From Cellulomonas sp. P24 (GTDB taxonomy: Bacteria > Actinomycetota > Actinomycetes > Actinomycetales > Cellulomonadaceae), in the NCBI RefSeq assembly GCF_024704385.1, contig NZ_JAJDFX010000002.1, forward strand, positions 124,001-188,000: a stretch of DNA of 64,000 bases, in the 5' to 3' direction. Shown one piece after another: positions 11,780-24,274 of this stretch; within the stretch, counting starts at the first letter, position 1, and each line of letters opens with the position of its first letter. The notes beneath the pieces are model-generated. The model did no database searches. It was not told the DNA's origin and saw only the letters and a list, made by a program, of their open reading frames with translations. The position numbers and the translations under genes are program-made.

Positions 11780-12427
11780 ATGAGCTGGCACCTGCACGAG
11801 CGGATGGCCCTGGTGGATGCACTCCGGGAGGCGGGTCCGACCGCGCCGACCCTCTGCGCCGGTTGGGAGGCGCGTCACGTCGCCGCCCACGTGCTGCTCC
11901 GCGAACGGTCACCGCGTGTCGGTGTCGGGCTCGCGATCCCGGCCCTGACACCACAGTCCGACCGACTCACGGCCGCGCTCGCGGACACCGCGCGGGAGCC
12001 CGCCGACTTCGCCGAGCTCGTCGACCGGGTGGCTCGACCGGTATCGCGCTGGACGCCTGTCGCCTGGGCCGGGGACGCGGCGAACCTCGTCGAGTTCCAC
12101 GTGCACACCGAGGACGTGCGGCGCGGCGCGGGCCCGGTGCCCCCTCGGGTCCTCGAGCCCGAGCTCGTCGCCGCGTTGTGGGAGCACCTCGTGCGGGCCG
12201 CGCGGCTCGCCTACCGCCGTTCCCCTGCCGGCGTCGTGCTGGTCGTGCCCGGCGGCCCGCGCAAGGCCGTCCACCGGCCGCACGACGGCCACGGGACCGT
12301 CGCAGTGCGCGGGGAGGTGGGTGAGCTCACCCTGCACGCGCTCGGACGTGGCGCTGCCGCCGCCGTCGAGGTCGTGGGCGCCCCGGAGGACGTCGCCGCG
12401 CTTCAGCAGGTGCTGCCGGGCGGCTGA
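11780..12427 (+). CDS. TIGR03085 family / maleylpyruvate isomerase N-domain protein
   Basis: 215 residues. The N-terminal DinB-like helical domain ([13 protein letters not shown], near residue 28) resembles mycothiol-dependent maleylpyruvate isomerases and TIGR03085 metal-binding proteins. A sterol-carrier-like C-terminal part follows. The substrate is unknown; a mycothiol-linked detoxification role is inference, consistent with mshC elsewhere in the window. CACGAT six bases before the ATG could be a weak leaderless -10. It is transcribed opposite to its his/trp neighbours. Confidence 0.75.
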   Translation: MSWHLHERMALVDALREAGPTAPTLCAGWEARHVAAHVLLRERSPRVGVGLAIPALTPQSDRLTAALADTAREPADFAELVDRVARPVSRWTPVAWAGDAANLVEFHVHTEDVRRGAGPVPPRVLEPELVAALWEHLVRAARLAYRRSPAGVVLVVPGGPRKAVHRPHDGHGTVAVRGEVGELTLHALGRGAAAAVEVVGAPEDVAALQQVLPGG

Positions 12428-12522
12428 GCCCGGTCGGCACCGGCTCGGTGCACGCCGAGGTCGCTCCCGTGCCTCACCGGCTCGCGCGCTGCGCGGCCCC
12501 GGGCTCGGGCGCCTGCGCCCGC

Positions 12523-13293
12523 TCAGCGCACCGTGACCCCGCCCGCGCGCAGGTGCGCCTTCACCTGCTCGATCGTCAGCACGCCGAAGTGGAACACGCT
12601 CGCCGCCAGGACGGCGTCCGCACCGGCACGGGCCGCGGCGAGGAAGTGCTCCGGCGTGCCCGCACCACCGCTCGCGATCACCGGCACCCGGACCTCTCGA
12701 CGCACCGCGGCGATCATCTCGAGGTCGAAGCCCGCGGTCGTGCCGTCGGCGTCCATCGAGTTGAGCAGAATCTCCCCCGCTCCCCGCTCCGCGGCCTCGA
12801 CGGCCCAGGCGACGGCGTCGATGCCGGTGCCGCGCCGTCCGCCGTGCGTCGTGACCTCGAACCCGGACTCCGTCCTCGTGTCGCCCGTGACGCGGCGGGC
12901 GTCCACGGACAGGACCAGTACCTGGCTCCCGAACCGCTCCGCGATCTCCGCGACCAGCTCCGGTCGCGCGATGGCGGCGGTGTTGACACCGACCTTGTCC
13001 GCACCCGCGCGGAGCAGCCTGTCGACGTCGTCGGCGGACCGCACCCCACCCCCGACAGTCAACGGGACGAAGACCTGCTCCGCAGTCCTGCGGACGACGT
13101 CGTACGTCGTCTCACGATCGCTCGAGGACGCCGACACGTCGAGGAACGTGATCTCGTCCGCGCCCTCGGCGTCGTAGCGGCGCGCCAGCTCGACCGGGTC
13201 GCCCGCGTCACGGAGGTTCTCGAAGTTGACCCCCTTGACGACACGACCGGCATCGACGTCGAGGCACGGGATCACACGAAGCGCAAGGGACAC
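12523..13293 (-). CDS. hisF: Imidazole glycerol phosphate synthase, cyclase subunit
   Basis: Makes imidazole glycerol phosphate and AICAR using ammonia from HisH. 256 residues, full length. Catalytic Asp12 ([14 protein letters not shown]) and the central Asp (LSVDARR) are present, as are the phosphate loops VGGGVRS and ASGGAG. The start is GTG 13293 with GAGGAGAAGAAGG upstream; this ribosome site overlaps the end of the FKBP gene only 13 bases away, so the two are probably cotranscribed. Confidence 0.96.
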   Translation of the reverse strand: MSLALRVIPCLDVDAGRVVKGVNFENLRDAGDPVELARRYDAEGADEITFLDVSASSSDRETTYDVVRRTAEQVFVPLTVGGGVRSADDVDRLLRAGADKVGVNTAAIARPELVAEIAERFGSQVLVLSVDARRVTGDTRTESGFEVTTHGGRRGTGIDAVAWAVEAAERGAGEILLNSMDADGTTAGFDLEMIAAVRREVRVPVIASGGAGTPEHFLAAARAGADAVLAASVFHFGVLTIEQVKAHLRAGGVTVR

Positions 13294-13306
13294 GACCTTC
13301 TTCTCC

Positions 13307-14227
13307 TCAGCTGGTGGGTGAGGACGACGGCGCCGTCGACGGCGCGATCGTCACGGGCGGTGAGACCGGCGCCGTGGGCTTGGTGGCAGCAAGGATGTCG
13401 ACCACGAACACCAAGGTCGCACTCTGCAGCTCGCTGCCCGCCGGGCCGCCGAGCCCGAACGACGGCGGGACGACGACCATCACCTGACTCCCCACGGTCT
13501 GCTCGACGAGCCCCTGCGACCAGGCACCGAGCCCCGCGAGGCTGAACGACACCGGCAGACCCGTCGACCAGGTCGAGTCCACGACGGCACCGGTCGCCCA
13601 GTCGACCTCGGTGTACTGGATCGTCACCTCGGCGCCGGTGGGCACCTGGTCCCCGGTCCCCTTGATCAGCGGCACGACCGTGAGGTCGGTCGGCGGCGTG
13701 GTGGTCGTCGGCGTGATGGTGGGCGCCCCGTCCGCCGCGAGGGTCACGATCGGCATCCCGGGTCGGGCCGGGACCGGGTCACCCTCGGCGCGGGTCGCGA
13801 GGACGTCCATCACGATCACCGTCGGGAATGTCATCCCGCGGGCGGCGGACGCCGGGCTCACCTCGACGATGCGGGCCCCGACCCGCTGCCCCCGGAGCGC
13901 GGCGAAGAGGTCCGTGCCGAGGCTCTCCTTCGTGAGGAGGTAGGGCTTCGGGCTCGTCGTGTAGCTCTCGGCCACGACCGCACCTGTCTCGGCGTTCTCG
14001 AGCCAGTAGTCGATCAGCACCGGCTTCCCCTCGACGAGTGCGCTCCCGGTGCCGGCCCAGACCACGGTCGAGCTGGGCTCCGTCACCGTGAGCGGCGCCC
14101 GGAACCGCAGCGTCGGAGAGGCACCCGGGTCCCCGCCGACCTGCACGTCCGCCGCACCGTCGCTGTTGCGGGTGCACCCCGCCACGAGGAGCACGACAGC
14201 GAGAGCCACGGCGATCAGTCGGCGCAC
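13307..14227 (-). CDS. Lipoprotein with tandem FKBP-type peptidyl-prolyl isomerase domains
   Basis: 306 residues. Signal peptide with lipobox LLVAGC (Cys18), so an outer-leaflet lipoprotein is expected. Two FKBP-like units follow. The first (about 45-155) is degenerate. The second (about 185-280) keeps the FKBP pattern [30 protein letters not shown] and FVVDIL. The Ser/Thr/Pro-rich linker and tail are typical of extracytoplasmic linkers. GTG start with GAGGAAG upstream. FKBP genes next to pafA are common in actinobacteria; a link to pupylation is not shown. Confidence 0.85.
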   Translation of the reverse strand: MRRLIAVALAVVLLVAGCTRNSDGAADVQVGGDPGASPTLRFRAPLTVTEPSSTVVWAGTGSALVEGKPVLIDYWLENAETGAVVAESYTTSPKPYLLTKESLGTDLFAALRGQRVGARIVEVSPASAARGMTFPTVIVMDVLATRAEGDPVPARPGMPIVTLAADGAPTITPTTTTPPTDLTVVPLIKGTGDQVPTGAEVTIQYTEVDWATGAVVDSTWSTGLPVSFSLAGLGAWSQGLVEQTVGSQVMVVVPPSFGLGGPAGSELQSATLVFVVDILAATKPTAPVSPPVTIAPSTAPSSSPTS

Positions 14228-14280
14228 GGACTTCCTCTTCAGTCGTGGTGGAGATCGGGCAGACCTGCCCGGGGACGTCG

Positions 14281-14286
14281 ATTCTA
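14281..14286 (-). promoter_or_regulatory. -10 box of the FKBP/hisF transcript
   Basis: TAGAAT 53 bases before the FKBP start codon, in an otherwise GC-only spacer. No clear -35 was seen. Confidence 0.45.
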
Positions 14287-14347
14287 CGGGGCGCCCCGCC
14301 CCGGGCCGGGTCCCACCGGCTCGGCTGCATCGGCCCGGCTACATCGA

Positions 14348-15709
14348 CTACATCGACTCGATGAGCCGCTCGACCCTCTCGTCCACGCTGCGGAACGGGT
14401 CCTTGCACAGCACCGTCCGCTGCGCCTGGTCGTTCAGCTTGAGGTGCACCCAGTCGACCGTGTAGTCGCGCTTCGCCTCCTGAGCACGCCGTACGAAGTC
14501 CCCCCGGAGCTTCGCGCGGGTCGTCTGCGGCGGGAGCGCGGTCGCCTCGAACACCTCGAGGTCGGTCGTCACCCGCTCGACGAGCCCGCGGGCAGCGAGC
14601 AGGTTGTACAGCCCCTCGGTGCGCGAGATGTCGTGGTACGCGAGGTCGAGCCGTGCGACCCGGACGTCCGACAGCTCGAGACCGTGCTTGGCGCGGTACC
14701 TCTCGATCAGCCGCAGCTTGATGACCCAGTCCAGCTCCCGCTCGACGAGGGTGAGGTCCCCGGTCCGCATCGCCCGGAGCCCTCGCTCCCAGAGGTCGAT
14801 CACGCGCGCGGTCATGGCGCTCGGCTCGCCCTCGTGCTGCACGAACTCCACGACCCGCGCGAGGTACTCCTCCTGGAGGTCCAGGGCGGTGGCCGTGCGC
14901 CCGTTCGCGAGCTGCACCGGGTGCATCCCCGTCATGTCGTGGCTGATGTCACGGATGGCCCGGATCGGGTTCTCGAGGGCCATGTCCCGCATGGGGACCC
15001 CGGCCTCGATCATCCGCAGGATCAGATCCGTCGCACCGACCTTGAGCATCGTCGTGGTCTCGGCCATCGAGGAGTCACCCACGATCACGTGCAGCCGTCG
15101 GTAGTGCTCGGCGTCCGCGTGCGGCTCGTCGCGCGTGTTGATGATCGGCCTCGACCGCGTGGTCGCGCTCGACACCGCCTCCCAGATGTGGTCCGCACGC
15201 TGCGAGAGGCAGTACACGGCGCCGCGCGGCGTGGTGAGCACCTTCCCCGCGCCCGTGAGGACCTGGCGGGTGATCAGGAACGGGACCAGGACGTCCGAGA
15301 GCCGGCTGAAGTCGCCCTGGCGTCGCACGAGGTAGTTCTCGTGGCACCCGTAGGAGTTCCCGGCGGAGTCGGTGTTGTTCTTGAAGAGGTGGACGCGGCC
15401 GTTGATCCCCTCGTGCTCGAGGCGCTGCTGCGCGTCGGCGACGAGCCCCTCGAGGATCCGCTCCCCGGCGCGGTCGTGGGTGATGAGCTGTCGCACGTCG
15501 TCGCACTCGGCCGTGGCGTACTCGGGGTGCGAGCCGACGTCGAGGTACAGGCGTGACCCGTTGCGCAGGAACACGTTCGAGGACCTGCCCCACGCCACGA
15601 CCTTCCGGAACAGGTAGCGCGCGACCTCGTCGGCGGACAGGCCGCGGCCCTCGGTCGAGGCGCACGTGACCCCGTACTCGGTCTCGAGCCCGAAGATGCG
15701 GCGGTCCAT
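14348..15709 (-). CDS. pafA: Pup ligase
   Basis: Joins the C-terminal glutamate of Pup to substrate lysines, using ATP. It has 453 residues from the ATG at 15709, which has a perfect AGGAGG; the open frame extends to 15799 but without family similarity. Family motifs run from the start: [12 protein letters not shown] (ATP/Mg glutamate), [26 protein letters not shown] and HENYLV, then [18 protein letters not shown]. It belongs to the carboxylate-amine ligase fold shared with Dop. It is the last dedicated gene of the pupylation cluster, 114 bases after prcA. Confidence 0.97.
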   Translation of the reverse strand: MDRRIFGLETEYGVTCASTEGRGLSADEVARYLFRKVVAWGRSSNVFLRNGSRLYLDVGSHPEYATAECDDVRQLITHDRAGERILEGLVADAQQRLEHEGINGRVHLFKNNTDSAGNSYGCHENYLVRRQGDFSRLSDVLVPFLITRQVLTGAGKVLTTPRGAVYCLSQRADHIWEAVSSATTRSRPIINTRDEPHADAEHYRRLHVIVGDSSMAETTTMLKVGATDLILRMIEAGVPMRDMALENPIRAIRDISHDMTGMHPVQLANGRTATALDLQEEYLARVVEFVQHEGEPSAMTARVIDLWERGLRAMRTGDLTLVERELDWVIKLRLIERYRAKHGLELSDVRVARLDLAYHDISRTEGLYNLLAARGLVERVTTDLEVFEATALPPQTTRAKLRGDFVRRAQEAKRDYTVDWVHLKLNDQAQRTVLCKDPFRSVDERVERLIESM

Positions 15710-15823
15710 CTGTTCCTCCTGCAGGGTGTCGCGGGGCCGGCTGCCCGGGTCGATCGAGGACGTGACGAGGGCCGGTCCGCGCGGCAGGTCCTCACGCACC
15801 TGCCGGGGCGCCCGGCCCCGACG

Positions 15824-16537
15824 TCACCCGGCCGAGCCCGCCACGAGATCCTCGAGCAGCGCCCCGGTGAGACGGCGGAACGCCCGGCGCGGACGCGTCC
15901 GGTCGAGCACGGCGACCTCGAGCTGGCTCCCGGGGATCACCCGCGGCTCGGCATCGGCCGCCGGTTCCTGCACGGAGCCGAGGACGGTCACGGCAAGGGC
16001 CAGCACCTGGGCGAGCGGCATCCCTGGCTCCCACCGCTCACCGAGCAACGCCCCGAGCCGTTCGGCCTGGCCTCCCATCACCACGTACCCGTGCTCGTCG
16101 GCGACCGAGCCGTCGTACGAGAGCCGGTAGATCTGGTCCTCGTCGGCCGTGGCACCGACCTCCGCGACGACGAGCTCGACCTCGAGCGGCTTGGCCTCTG
16201 TCGTGAAGACCGTGCCGAGCGTCTGCGCGTACGCGTTGGCGAGACCCCGTGCGTTCACGTCGGTGCGGTCGTAGGAGTATCCGCGCAGGTCCGCGTAGCG
16301 CACCCCGGCGACCCGCAGGTTCTCGAACTCGTTGTACTTGCCGACCGCGGCGAACGCGATCCGGTCGTAGATCTCCGAGACCTTGTGCAGCGCCCGCGAC
16401 GGGTTCTCGGTCGCGAACGCGATGCCGTCGTCGTACGCGAGCACGACGACCGAACGCCCGCGCGCGATGCCCTTGCGCGCGTAGTCCGCCCGGTCCTTCA
16501 TCAGCTGCTCGGGCGAGACGTAGAACGGCATGCTCAT
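15824..16537 (-). CDS. prcA: Proteasome alpha subunit
   Basis: Forms the non-catalytic gate rings of the 20S core. 237 residues. The alpha-type N-terminus ([20 protein letters not shown]) is present, and there is no catalytic threonine. The C-terminus lacks an obvious extension. Its ATG overlaps the prcB stop (ATGA), the usual arrangement for equal production of the two subunits. Confidence 0.97.
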   Translation of the reverse strand: MSMPFYVSPEQLMKDRADYARKGIARGRSVVVLAYDDGIAFATENPSRALHKVSEIYDRIAFAAVGKYNEFENLRVAGVRYADLRGYSYDRTDVNARGLANAYAQTLGTVFTTEAKPLEVELVVAEVGATADEDQIYRLSYDGSVADEHGYVVMGGQAERLGALLGERWEPGMPLAQVLALAVTVLGSVQEPAADAEPRVIPGSQLEVAVLDRTRPRRAFRRLTGALLEDLVAGSAG

Positions 16538-17376
16538 GCGCGGTCACCCCTCTCGTGCCCCTCGCGCCGCTGCGCCGCGAGGTCGGCCACCAACGCGCCG
16601 ATCCGCTCGTCGGGCACCCGCTGGTAGCCGCTCGCGGTGACGGTCGCGACGACCGGCCAGATCCGTCGTGCGAGGTCCGGGCCGCCGGTCGCCGAGTCGT
16701 CGTCGGCCGCGTCGACCAGCGCCTCGAGCGCCACCTGGACGCCGTCGGCCGGCTCGAGGCCGGGCCGCCACCGCTTCTTCAACGAGCCGCGGGCGAACAC
16801 CGAGCCGGAGCCGACGCTGTGGTGCTCGTGCTCCTCGTAGCGACCACCGGTCACGTCGTAGGAGAAGATCCGTCCGACGAGGCGGTCGAGGTCGTAGCCG
16901 GCGAACAGCGGCACCACGGCGAGCCCCTGCATCGCGAGCGGCAGGCTGCCGCGGAGGAGCGTCGAGAGCCGGTTGGCCTTCCCCACGAGCGAGAGGGTGG
17001 TGCCCTCGATCTTCTCGTAGTGCTCGAGCTCGAGCTGGAACAGCCGAACCATCTCCACCGCGAGGCCGGCGGTCCCCGCGATGCCGACCGCCGAGAAGTC
17101 GTCGGCCGGGAAGACCTTCTCGATCTCCCGGCTGGCGATCATCGACCCCATCGTGGCGCGACGGTCGCCGGCCATCACGACACCGCCGTCGACCGTCAAC
17201 GCGACGATCGTCGTGCCGTGGGGTGCGAGGGACCCCGCGAGGTCGCTGCCCGGCAGGGCAGGGCGCCCGGACGGCAGGAGCTCGGGGGCGTGCGCGGCAA
17301 GGAACTCGACGAAGGACGAGCTGCCCGGTGTCGTGAACGCGCGCGGGAGCCGCCCGCTCGGATCAGTGCCGTTCAA
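16534..17376 (-). CDS. prcB: Proteasome beta subunit
   Basis: Catalytic subunit of the 20S core. 280 residues including a propeptide of about 54 residues. Processing at HG/TT would expose Thr55 in [10 protein letters not shown], with GDRRATMG following. The start is a TTG only three bases after the pup stop; no ATG or GTG fits the frame, so reinitiation after pup is likely. Confidence 0.95.
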   Translation of the reverse strand: MNGTDPSGRLPRAFTTPGSSSFVEFLAAHAPELLPSGRPALPGSDLAGSLAPHGTTIVALTVDGGVVMAGDRRATMGSMIASREIEKVFPADDFSAVGIAGTAGLAVEMVRLFQLELEHYEKIEGTTLSLVGKANRLSTLLRGSLPLAMQGLAVVPLFAGYDLDRLVGRIFSYDVTGGRYEEHEHHSVGSGSVFARGSLKKRWRPGLEPADGVQVALEALVDAADDDSATGGPDLARRIWPVVATVTASGYQRVPDERIGALVADLAAQRREGHERGDRA

Positions 17377-17379
17377 GCG

Positions 17380-17568
17380 TCACTGACCGCCCTTCTGGAC
17401 GAACCCCCGCACGAACTGCTCCGCGTTCGACTCGAGCACCTCGTCGATCTCCTCGAGCAGCGCGTCGACCTCCGCGTCCTGCTTCTGCACGGCCGGTGCG
17501 ACCGGTGCCGGCGCCTCGTCCGGCTGGTCGTCGTCCCGACGCGCGTGCTCACGTTCCTGACCAGTCAT
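17380..17568 (-). CDS. pup: Prokaryotic ubiquitin-like protein Pup
   Basis: Protein tag of 62 residues that marks substrates for the proteasome. It ends in Gly-Gly-Gln, so Dop must deamidate it before PafA can use it. Most of it is acidic and disordered; the Arc-binding helix is around DALLEEIDEVLESNAEQFV. ATG 17568 is chosen because GGAGG stands six bases before it; an upstream GTG or ATG in frame at 17583 lacks this. Confidence 0.97.
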   Translation of the reverse strand: MTGQEREHARRDDDQPDEAPAPVAPAVQKQDAEVDALLEEIDEVLESNAEQFVRGFVQKGGQ

Positions 17569-17608
17569 GACGACCTCCGGCACATGGTGGGCGGTGCTGC
17601 TGCTTCCT

Positions 17609-17614
17609 ACCCTA
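17609..17614 (-). promoter_or_regulatory. Candidate -10 box for pup-prcBA
   Basis: TAGGGT, 40 bases upstream of the pup start, matching the TANNNT form seen at other promoters here. It would give pup its own transcript apart from dop. Confidence 0.4.
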
Positions 17615-17658
17615 GGCCCTGCTCCGGCGGGACCCGCGGACGTCCGGTGCGACGGCGC

Positions 17659-19299
17659 TCATCCACCGCCGAGCTCGGTCAGCAGGGCGGCGGCGTCGGG
17701 GCAGCGGTCCAGCAACGCGCCGACGTGCAGGCGCGTCCCGCGCCACGGGTCGCGCATCGGCACCCGCTGCAGGGTCGGTGCACCCGGGACGTCGAACACC
17801 ACCGAGTCCCAGCTCATCGCCGAGACGTGGCGCCCGTACCGCGCCATCGTCTCTCCCCGGAAGAACGCCCGCGTGTCGTCGGGCGGGTGACCCACCGCGC
17901 GCTCGACCTCGGCCTCGTCGACCAGGACGTCGACCGCCCCGGCCGCCCGAAGCCGCTGGTAGAGGCCGCGCTCGGGTCGGACGTCCGACCACTGGAGGTC
18001 GACCGCCGCCAGCTGCGGGTGGTCCCATGCGAGCCGGTCCCGTCGGCGCATGCGGTCCAGCAGCCGCAGCTTCGCCAACCACTCGACCTCACGCACGCAC
18101 GTCGTCAGGTCCGTCGACAGCCGGTCGAGCAGGGATCCCCACCGCGCGACGACGTCCGCGGTCTGCCGGGCCGCCTCGGGGTCGTCCTGCGGGTCGACCA
18201 CGGCCAGCGCCTCACGCACCACGTCGAGGTATGTCTGCTGGATCTCGAGCGCGGTCAGCAGACGGCCGTCCGCCAGGGCGAGCCGGGTCGTGAGCGCGAG
18301 GTCGTGACTCACGACGTGCACCGCCTCGACCGGATCCGCGAGGGCAAGACGGTCCAGTCGGGAGACGAGCCCCGGGACCTCGGCCGCGTGCTCGATCACC
18401 CAGAGCACGAGAGAGGTCGTCCCGAGCTTGAGGTAGGTCGCGACCTCGAGCAGGTTCGCGTCCCCGATGATGAGGTGCAGCCGCCGCCACCGCTCCGGGT
18501 CGGCGTGCGGCTCGTCCCGCGTGTTGACGATCGGCCGCCGCAGCGTCGTCTCGAGCCCGACCTCCGCCTCGATGTAGTCGGCACGCTGGGAGAGCTGGAA
18601 CCCCGCCCCTTGGCCGTGCTGCCCGAGCCCCACCCGCCCCGCACCCGTGAAGACCTGGCGCGTCACGAGGAACGGTGTCACGCGCTCGGCGAGCACCGTG
18701 AAGGGCACCGCACGGTCGACCATGTAGTTCTCGTGCGTCCCGTACGTCGCACCCTTGCCGTCCACGTTGTTCTTGTAGAGCGCGACGTCCGGCAGGACGG
18801 GGTTCTGCGCGAGTGCTCGCACCGAGGCGAGCATCACGAGCTCGCCGGCCCGGTCCCAGCGGACGGCGTCGAGCGGGGTCGTGACCTCCGGGGAGGAGTA
18901 CTCCGGGTGCGCGTGGTCGACGTAGAGGCGCGCGCCGTTCGTCAGGATCACGTTGGCCGCGCCGGGGTCCTCGTACTCCTCGACGGTCGGGCGCGCCAGC
19001 GCCTGCGGGGCGTCGCCCGACGGAGCCGGCTGCGCGGGGTCGTCGGTCAGCAGCGACGGGTGGGCGGAGGCCCGCTGCAGACGGAACCCGCGGGCGTCGT
19101 GCAACGGGTCCTCGTCGTCGTAGTCCCAGCGCGCGCGCGTCCGCCGGTGCACGCCGGGCGCAGCCGCGTCCGCCGGGTCGTCGACGGTGGCATGGGCCGC
19201 CACGACGTGGCTCGACAGCAGCATCGGGTTGGCCATCGGGTGCCCGGGCTGCAGGACCCCGTACTCGGTCTCGATCCCCATCACGCGGCGCGTCGTCAC
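17659..19299 (-). CDS. dop: Deamidase/depupylase of Pup
   Basis: Deamidates the C-terminal Gln of Pup and removes Pup from substrates. 546 residues, about 90 longer than PafA. The extra length lies largely in the variable region after the N-terminal motif (about residues 38-105, Asp/Ala/Pro-rich), where Dop proteins carry their loop. Motifs include VMGIETEYGV, LYVDHAHPEYSSPEV, YKNNVDGKG and HENYMV. The GTG at 19299 is fixed by a TAGGGT box exactly six bases upstream (leaderless). Confidence 0.96.
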   Translation of the reverse strand: MTTRRVMGIETEYGVLQPGHPMANPMLLSSHVVAAHATVDDPADAAAPGVHRRTRARWDYDDEDPLHDARGFRLQRASAHPSLLTDDPAQPAPSGDAPQALARPTVEEYEDPGAANVILTNGARLYVDHAHPEYSSPEVTTPLDAVRWDRAGELVMLASVRALAQNPVLPDVALYKNNVDGKGATYGTHENYMVDRAVPFTVLAERVTPFLVTRQVFTGAGRVGLGQHGQGAGFQLSQRADYIEAEVGLETTLRRPIVNTRDEPHADPERWRRLHLIIGDANLLEVATYLKLGTTSLVLWVIEHAAEVPGLVSRLDRLALADPVEAVHVVSHDLALTTRLALADGRLLTALEIQQTYLDVVREALAVVDPQDDPEAARQTADVVARWGSLLDRLSTDLTTCVREVEWLAKLRLLDRMRRRDRLAWDHPQLAAVDLQWSDVRPERGLYQRLRAAGAVDVLVDEAEVERAVGHPPDDTRAFFRGETMARYGRHVSAMSWDSVVFDVPGAPTLQRVPMRDPWRGTRLHVGALLDRCPDAAALLTELGGG

Positions 19300-19305
19300 G
19301 GCGAC

Positions 19306-19311
19306 ACCCTA
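19306..19311 (-). promoter_or_regulatory. Leaderless -10 box of dop
   Basis: TAGGGT followed by six bases and the GTG start, so transcription should begin on the start codon. It implies that dop is not only read through from arc. Confidence 0.6.
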
Positions 19312-19372
19312 GGACGCGGTGCACGTCCCGTGGTGCGGACGCCACGTCGCAGGCGAGCCACGCGTGCGGACG

Positions 19373-21016
19373 TCACAGGTAGGGGCCGGTACCGGCGATC
19401 GTCTCGATCGTCCGTTGCGCGTCGGTGCCCCTCTTGTCCTGGATGATCGTCCGGATGAAGACGATCCGTTCGCCCTTCTTGCCGGAGATGCGGGCCCAGT
19501 CGTCGGGGTTGGTCGTGTTCGGCAGGTCTTCGTTCTCCTTGAACTCGTCGACGCAGGCCGTGAGCAGGTGCTCGACACGGATGCCGCGCTGACCGGTGGC
19601 GAGCAGGTCCTTGATCGCGCTCTTCTTGGCGCGGTCGACGACGTTCTGGATCATCGCGCCCGAGTTGAAGTCCTTGAAGTGCAGGATCTCCTTGTCCCCC
19701 GAGGCGTACGTCACCTCGAGGAACCGGTTCTCCTCGCTCTCCGAGTACATGCGCTCCACGACGCGTTCGATCATCGCCTCGACCGCCGAGCCGACGTCCT
19801 CGCCGTGCTCCGCCAGGTCGTCCGGGTGGATCGGCAGGTTCGGGGTGAGGTACTTCGCGAAGATCTCCTTCGCTCCCTCGACGTCCGGCCGCTCGATCTT
19901 GATCTTCACGTCCAGCCGACCCGGGCGCAGGATCGCCGGGTCGATCATGTCCTCGCGGTTCGACGCCCCGATGACGATGACGTTGTCGAGGCGCTCGACG
20001 CCGTCGATCTCCGCGAGGAGCTGCGGCACGACGGTCGTCTCCACGTCGCTCGAGACTCCGGTCCCCCGCGTGCGGAAGAGCGACTCCATCTCGTCGAAGA
20101 AGACGACGACCGGTGAGCCCTGCGAGGCCTTCTCGCGCGCTCGCGCGAAGATCAGCCGGATGTGGCGCTCGGTCTCGCCGACGTACTTGTTGAGCAGCTC
20201 CGGGCCCTTGATGTTGAGGAAGTAGCTCTTGGCGTGGGCGACGTCCTCGCCCCGCGCGGTGGCCGCCGTCTCGGCGAGCGAGTGCGCCACCGCCTTCGCG
20301 ATCAAGGTCTTGCCGCACCCCGGGGGCCCGTACAGCAGCACCCCCTTGGGCGGCTTGAGGCCGTGCTCGCGGAACAGCTCCGGGTGCAGGAACGGCAGCT
20401 CGACGGCGTCGCGGATCTGCTCGATCTGCGGGCCGAGCCCTCCGATGTCCTCGTAACGGATGTCGGGCACCTCCTCGAGCACGAGGTCCTCGACCTCCGC
20501 ACGTGGGATCCGCTCGAACACGAACCCGCTCCGCTGGTCGATCGTCAGGGCGTCCCCGATCCGCACGTGCGCGTCCTCGACCTGCCCCGAGAAGCGCACC
20601 ACCCGCTCCTCGTCGCTCCGGCCGACGACGAGGGCCCGGCCGTCACCGAGGAGCTCCTTGACGGACACGAGCTCACCGACGAGCTCGTACCCGCCCGCCT
20701 CGACCACGGTCATCGCCTCGTTCAGGCGGACCTCCTGGCCCGGGCGCAGCGTCGCCGCGTCGAGGGACGGGCTCGCCACCACGTGCATCTTGCGGCCCGC
20801 CGAGATGATGTCGACGGTGCCGTCACCGTGGTCGCGGACGAACAGCCCGTACGTGCCGGGTGGCTTGCCGAGGGCGTCGATCTGCGCCTTCATGTCCGAG
20901 AGCTGCGCGCGCGCAGCCTCGAGCATCGTGACCAGCCGCTCGTTCTTCGCGATCAGCAGCTCGATCTGACGGGTCAGCTCGGCGGGAGACGTGCTCCCGG
21001 CAGGGGTGGTGGTCAT
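19373..21016 (-). CDS. arc: Proteasome-associated AAA+ ATPase (Arc/Mpa)
   Basis: Hexameric unfoldase that captures pupylated proteins and feeds the 20S core. 547 residues. An N-terminal coiled coil (about 10-48) binds Pup, two OB folds follow (about 50-170), then the AAA domain with Walker A GPPGCGKT (230-237) and Walker B VVFFDEM. The C-terminus GPYL keeps the penultimate tyrosine needed for docking on the core. GGGAGG stands before the ATG. Confidence 0.97.
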   Translation of the reverse strand: MTTTPAGSTSPAELTRQIELLIAKNERLVTMLEAARAQLSDMKAQIDALGKPPGTYGLFVRDHGDGTVDIISAGRKMHVVASPSLDAATLRPGQEVRLNEAMTVVEAGGYELVGELVSVKELLGDGRALVVGRSDEERVVRFSGQVEDAHVRIGDALTIDQRSGFVFERIPRAEVEDLVLEEVPDIRYEDIGGLGPQIEQIRDAVELPFLHPELFREHGLKPPKGVLLYGPPGCGKTLIAKAVAHSLAETAATARGEDVAHAKSYFLNIKGPELLNKYVGETERHIRLIFARAREKASQGSPVVVFFDEMESLFRTRGTGVSSDVETTVVPQLLAEIDGVERLDNVIVIGASNREDMIDPAILRPGRLDVKIKIERPDVEGAKEIFAKYLTPNLPIHPDDLAEHGEDVGSAVEAMIERVVERMYSESEENRFLEVTYASGDKEILHFKDFNSGAMIQNVVDRAKKSAIKDLLATGQRGIRVEHLLTACVDEFKENEDLPNTTNPDDWARISGKKGERIVFIRTIIQDKRGTDAQRTIETIAGTGPYL

Positions 21017-21059
21017 CGGACCTCCCTACGTCTCTCATCAGGCTCCATGTTCGACCCTA

Positions 21060-23307
<2,248 letters not shown>

Positions 23308-23313
23308 GCGGCA

Positions 23314-23319
23314 AGCCTA
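23314..23319 (-). promoter_or_regulatory. Leaderless -10 box of the M50 protease
   Basis: TAGGCT plus six bases, then GTG. This is probably the promoter that opens the M50-trmI transcript. Confidence 0.6.
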
Positions 23320-23358
23320 GGCGGTGCAGCGACCGGGTCCTGCGTCAGCCCCTGGGCC

Positions 23359-23364
23359 TACGCT
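23359..23364 (+). promoter_or_regulatory. Leaderless -10 box of the RecB-like nuclease
   Basis: TACGCT plus six bases, then ATG 23371. It is only 39 bases from the divergent M50 box, so the two promoters sit back to back. Confidence 0.6.
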
Positions 23365-23370
23365 CGCCAG

Positions 23371-24249
23371 ATGACCTCGACCTCACCGGCAGCCGACGCG
23401 AACCCTCCTGCGGGAGCGACGACGCGCGCCCGACGACCCGGCTTGTCGCCGTCGCGCGCGAACGACTTCGCCCAGTGCCCGCTGCTGTTCCGCCTGCGGG
23501 TGGTCGACCGCCTGCCGGAGCCGCCGAGCGAGGCCGCGACGCGCGGGACGCTCGTCCACGCGGTGCTCGAACGCCTCTTCGACGCCCCGGCCGGCGACCG
23601 GACCCTGGAGCACGCGCAGACGTTGCTGCCGACCGAGTGGGCGTCGCTCCGGGCGGCTCACCCCGAGTACGCCGACCTGTTCGGGACGGACGACGACTCC
23701 GCGTGGCTCGCGACCGCCGCGAACCTGCTCCGCACCTACTTCTCGCTCGAGGACCCGAACCGGCTCCAACCGGCGGCCCGCGAGCTGTTCGTGGAGACCC
23801 AGCTCGAGGACGGCCCGCTCCTGCGCGGGATCGTCGATCGGCTCGACGAGGCACCGGACGGTTCGTTGCGCGTCGTCGACTACAAGACCGGGAAGTCGCC
23901 CCGGCAGGGGTACGAGGCCTCGGCGCTGTTCCAGATGCGCTTCTACGGTCTGGTGATCTGGCGCACCCGGGGCGTCGTCCCCCGCATGCTCCAGCTCGTC
24001 TACCTCGGGGACGGGCAGATCGTCCGGCACGAGCCGCACGAGCCGGAGCTGCGCACGGTCGAGTCGCGCGTACGCGCGACGTGGGACCAGATCCAGGCGA
24101 CGGCGGCCTCGGGCGACTGGCAGCCACGCACGTCGGCACTGTGCGGCTGGTGCGCGCACAAGCCGGTCTGCCCGGCCTTCGGCGGTCGTGCGCCACAGGT
24201 GCCCGACGGCGCGGTGGAGCTGACGTTGGGCGTGGCACCTCGCGCCTGA
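23371..24249 (+). CDS. RecB/AddB-type PD-(D/E)XK exonuclease with Fe-S cysteines
   Basis: 292 residues. The nuclease core is GIVDRLDE followed by LRVVDYKTGK (the D...DYK motif). One Cys near the N-terminus (FAQCPLLF) and three near the C-terminus (CGWCAHKPVC) match the four-cysteine Fe-S cluster of AddB and Cas4 nucleases. No helicase domain is present and no cas gene is nearby, so a stand-alone DNA repair or processing role is likely. The open frame starts far upstream, but the leaderless box fixes ATG 23371. Confidence 0.88.
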   Translation: MTSTSPAADANPPAGATTRARRPGLSPSRANDFAQCPLLFRLRVVDRLPEPPSEAATRGTLVHAVLERLFDAPAGDRTLEHAQTLLPTEWASLRAAHPEYADLFGTDDDSAWLATAANLLRTYFSLEDPNRLQPAARELFVETQLEDGPLLRGIVDRLDEAPDGSLRVVDYKTGKSPRQGYEASALFQMRFYGLVIWRTRGVVPRMLQLVYLGDGQIVRHEPHEPELRTVESRVRATWDQIQATAASGDWQPRTSALCGWCAHKPVCPAFGGRAPQVPDGAVELTLGVAPRA

Positions 24250-24274
24250 GGCGCGAGGCGCGGCCCGACCGCCC

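Noticed and set aside
16249-19446. Plus-strand open frame of 1065 codons
   Set aside because: Antisense to prcA, prcB, pup and dop; low-complexity Arg-rich with no family features.
23371-24249. Cas4-like nuclease as a sign of a CRISPR system
   Set aside because: No other cas gene and no repeat array; stand-alone relatives of this nuclease are common.
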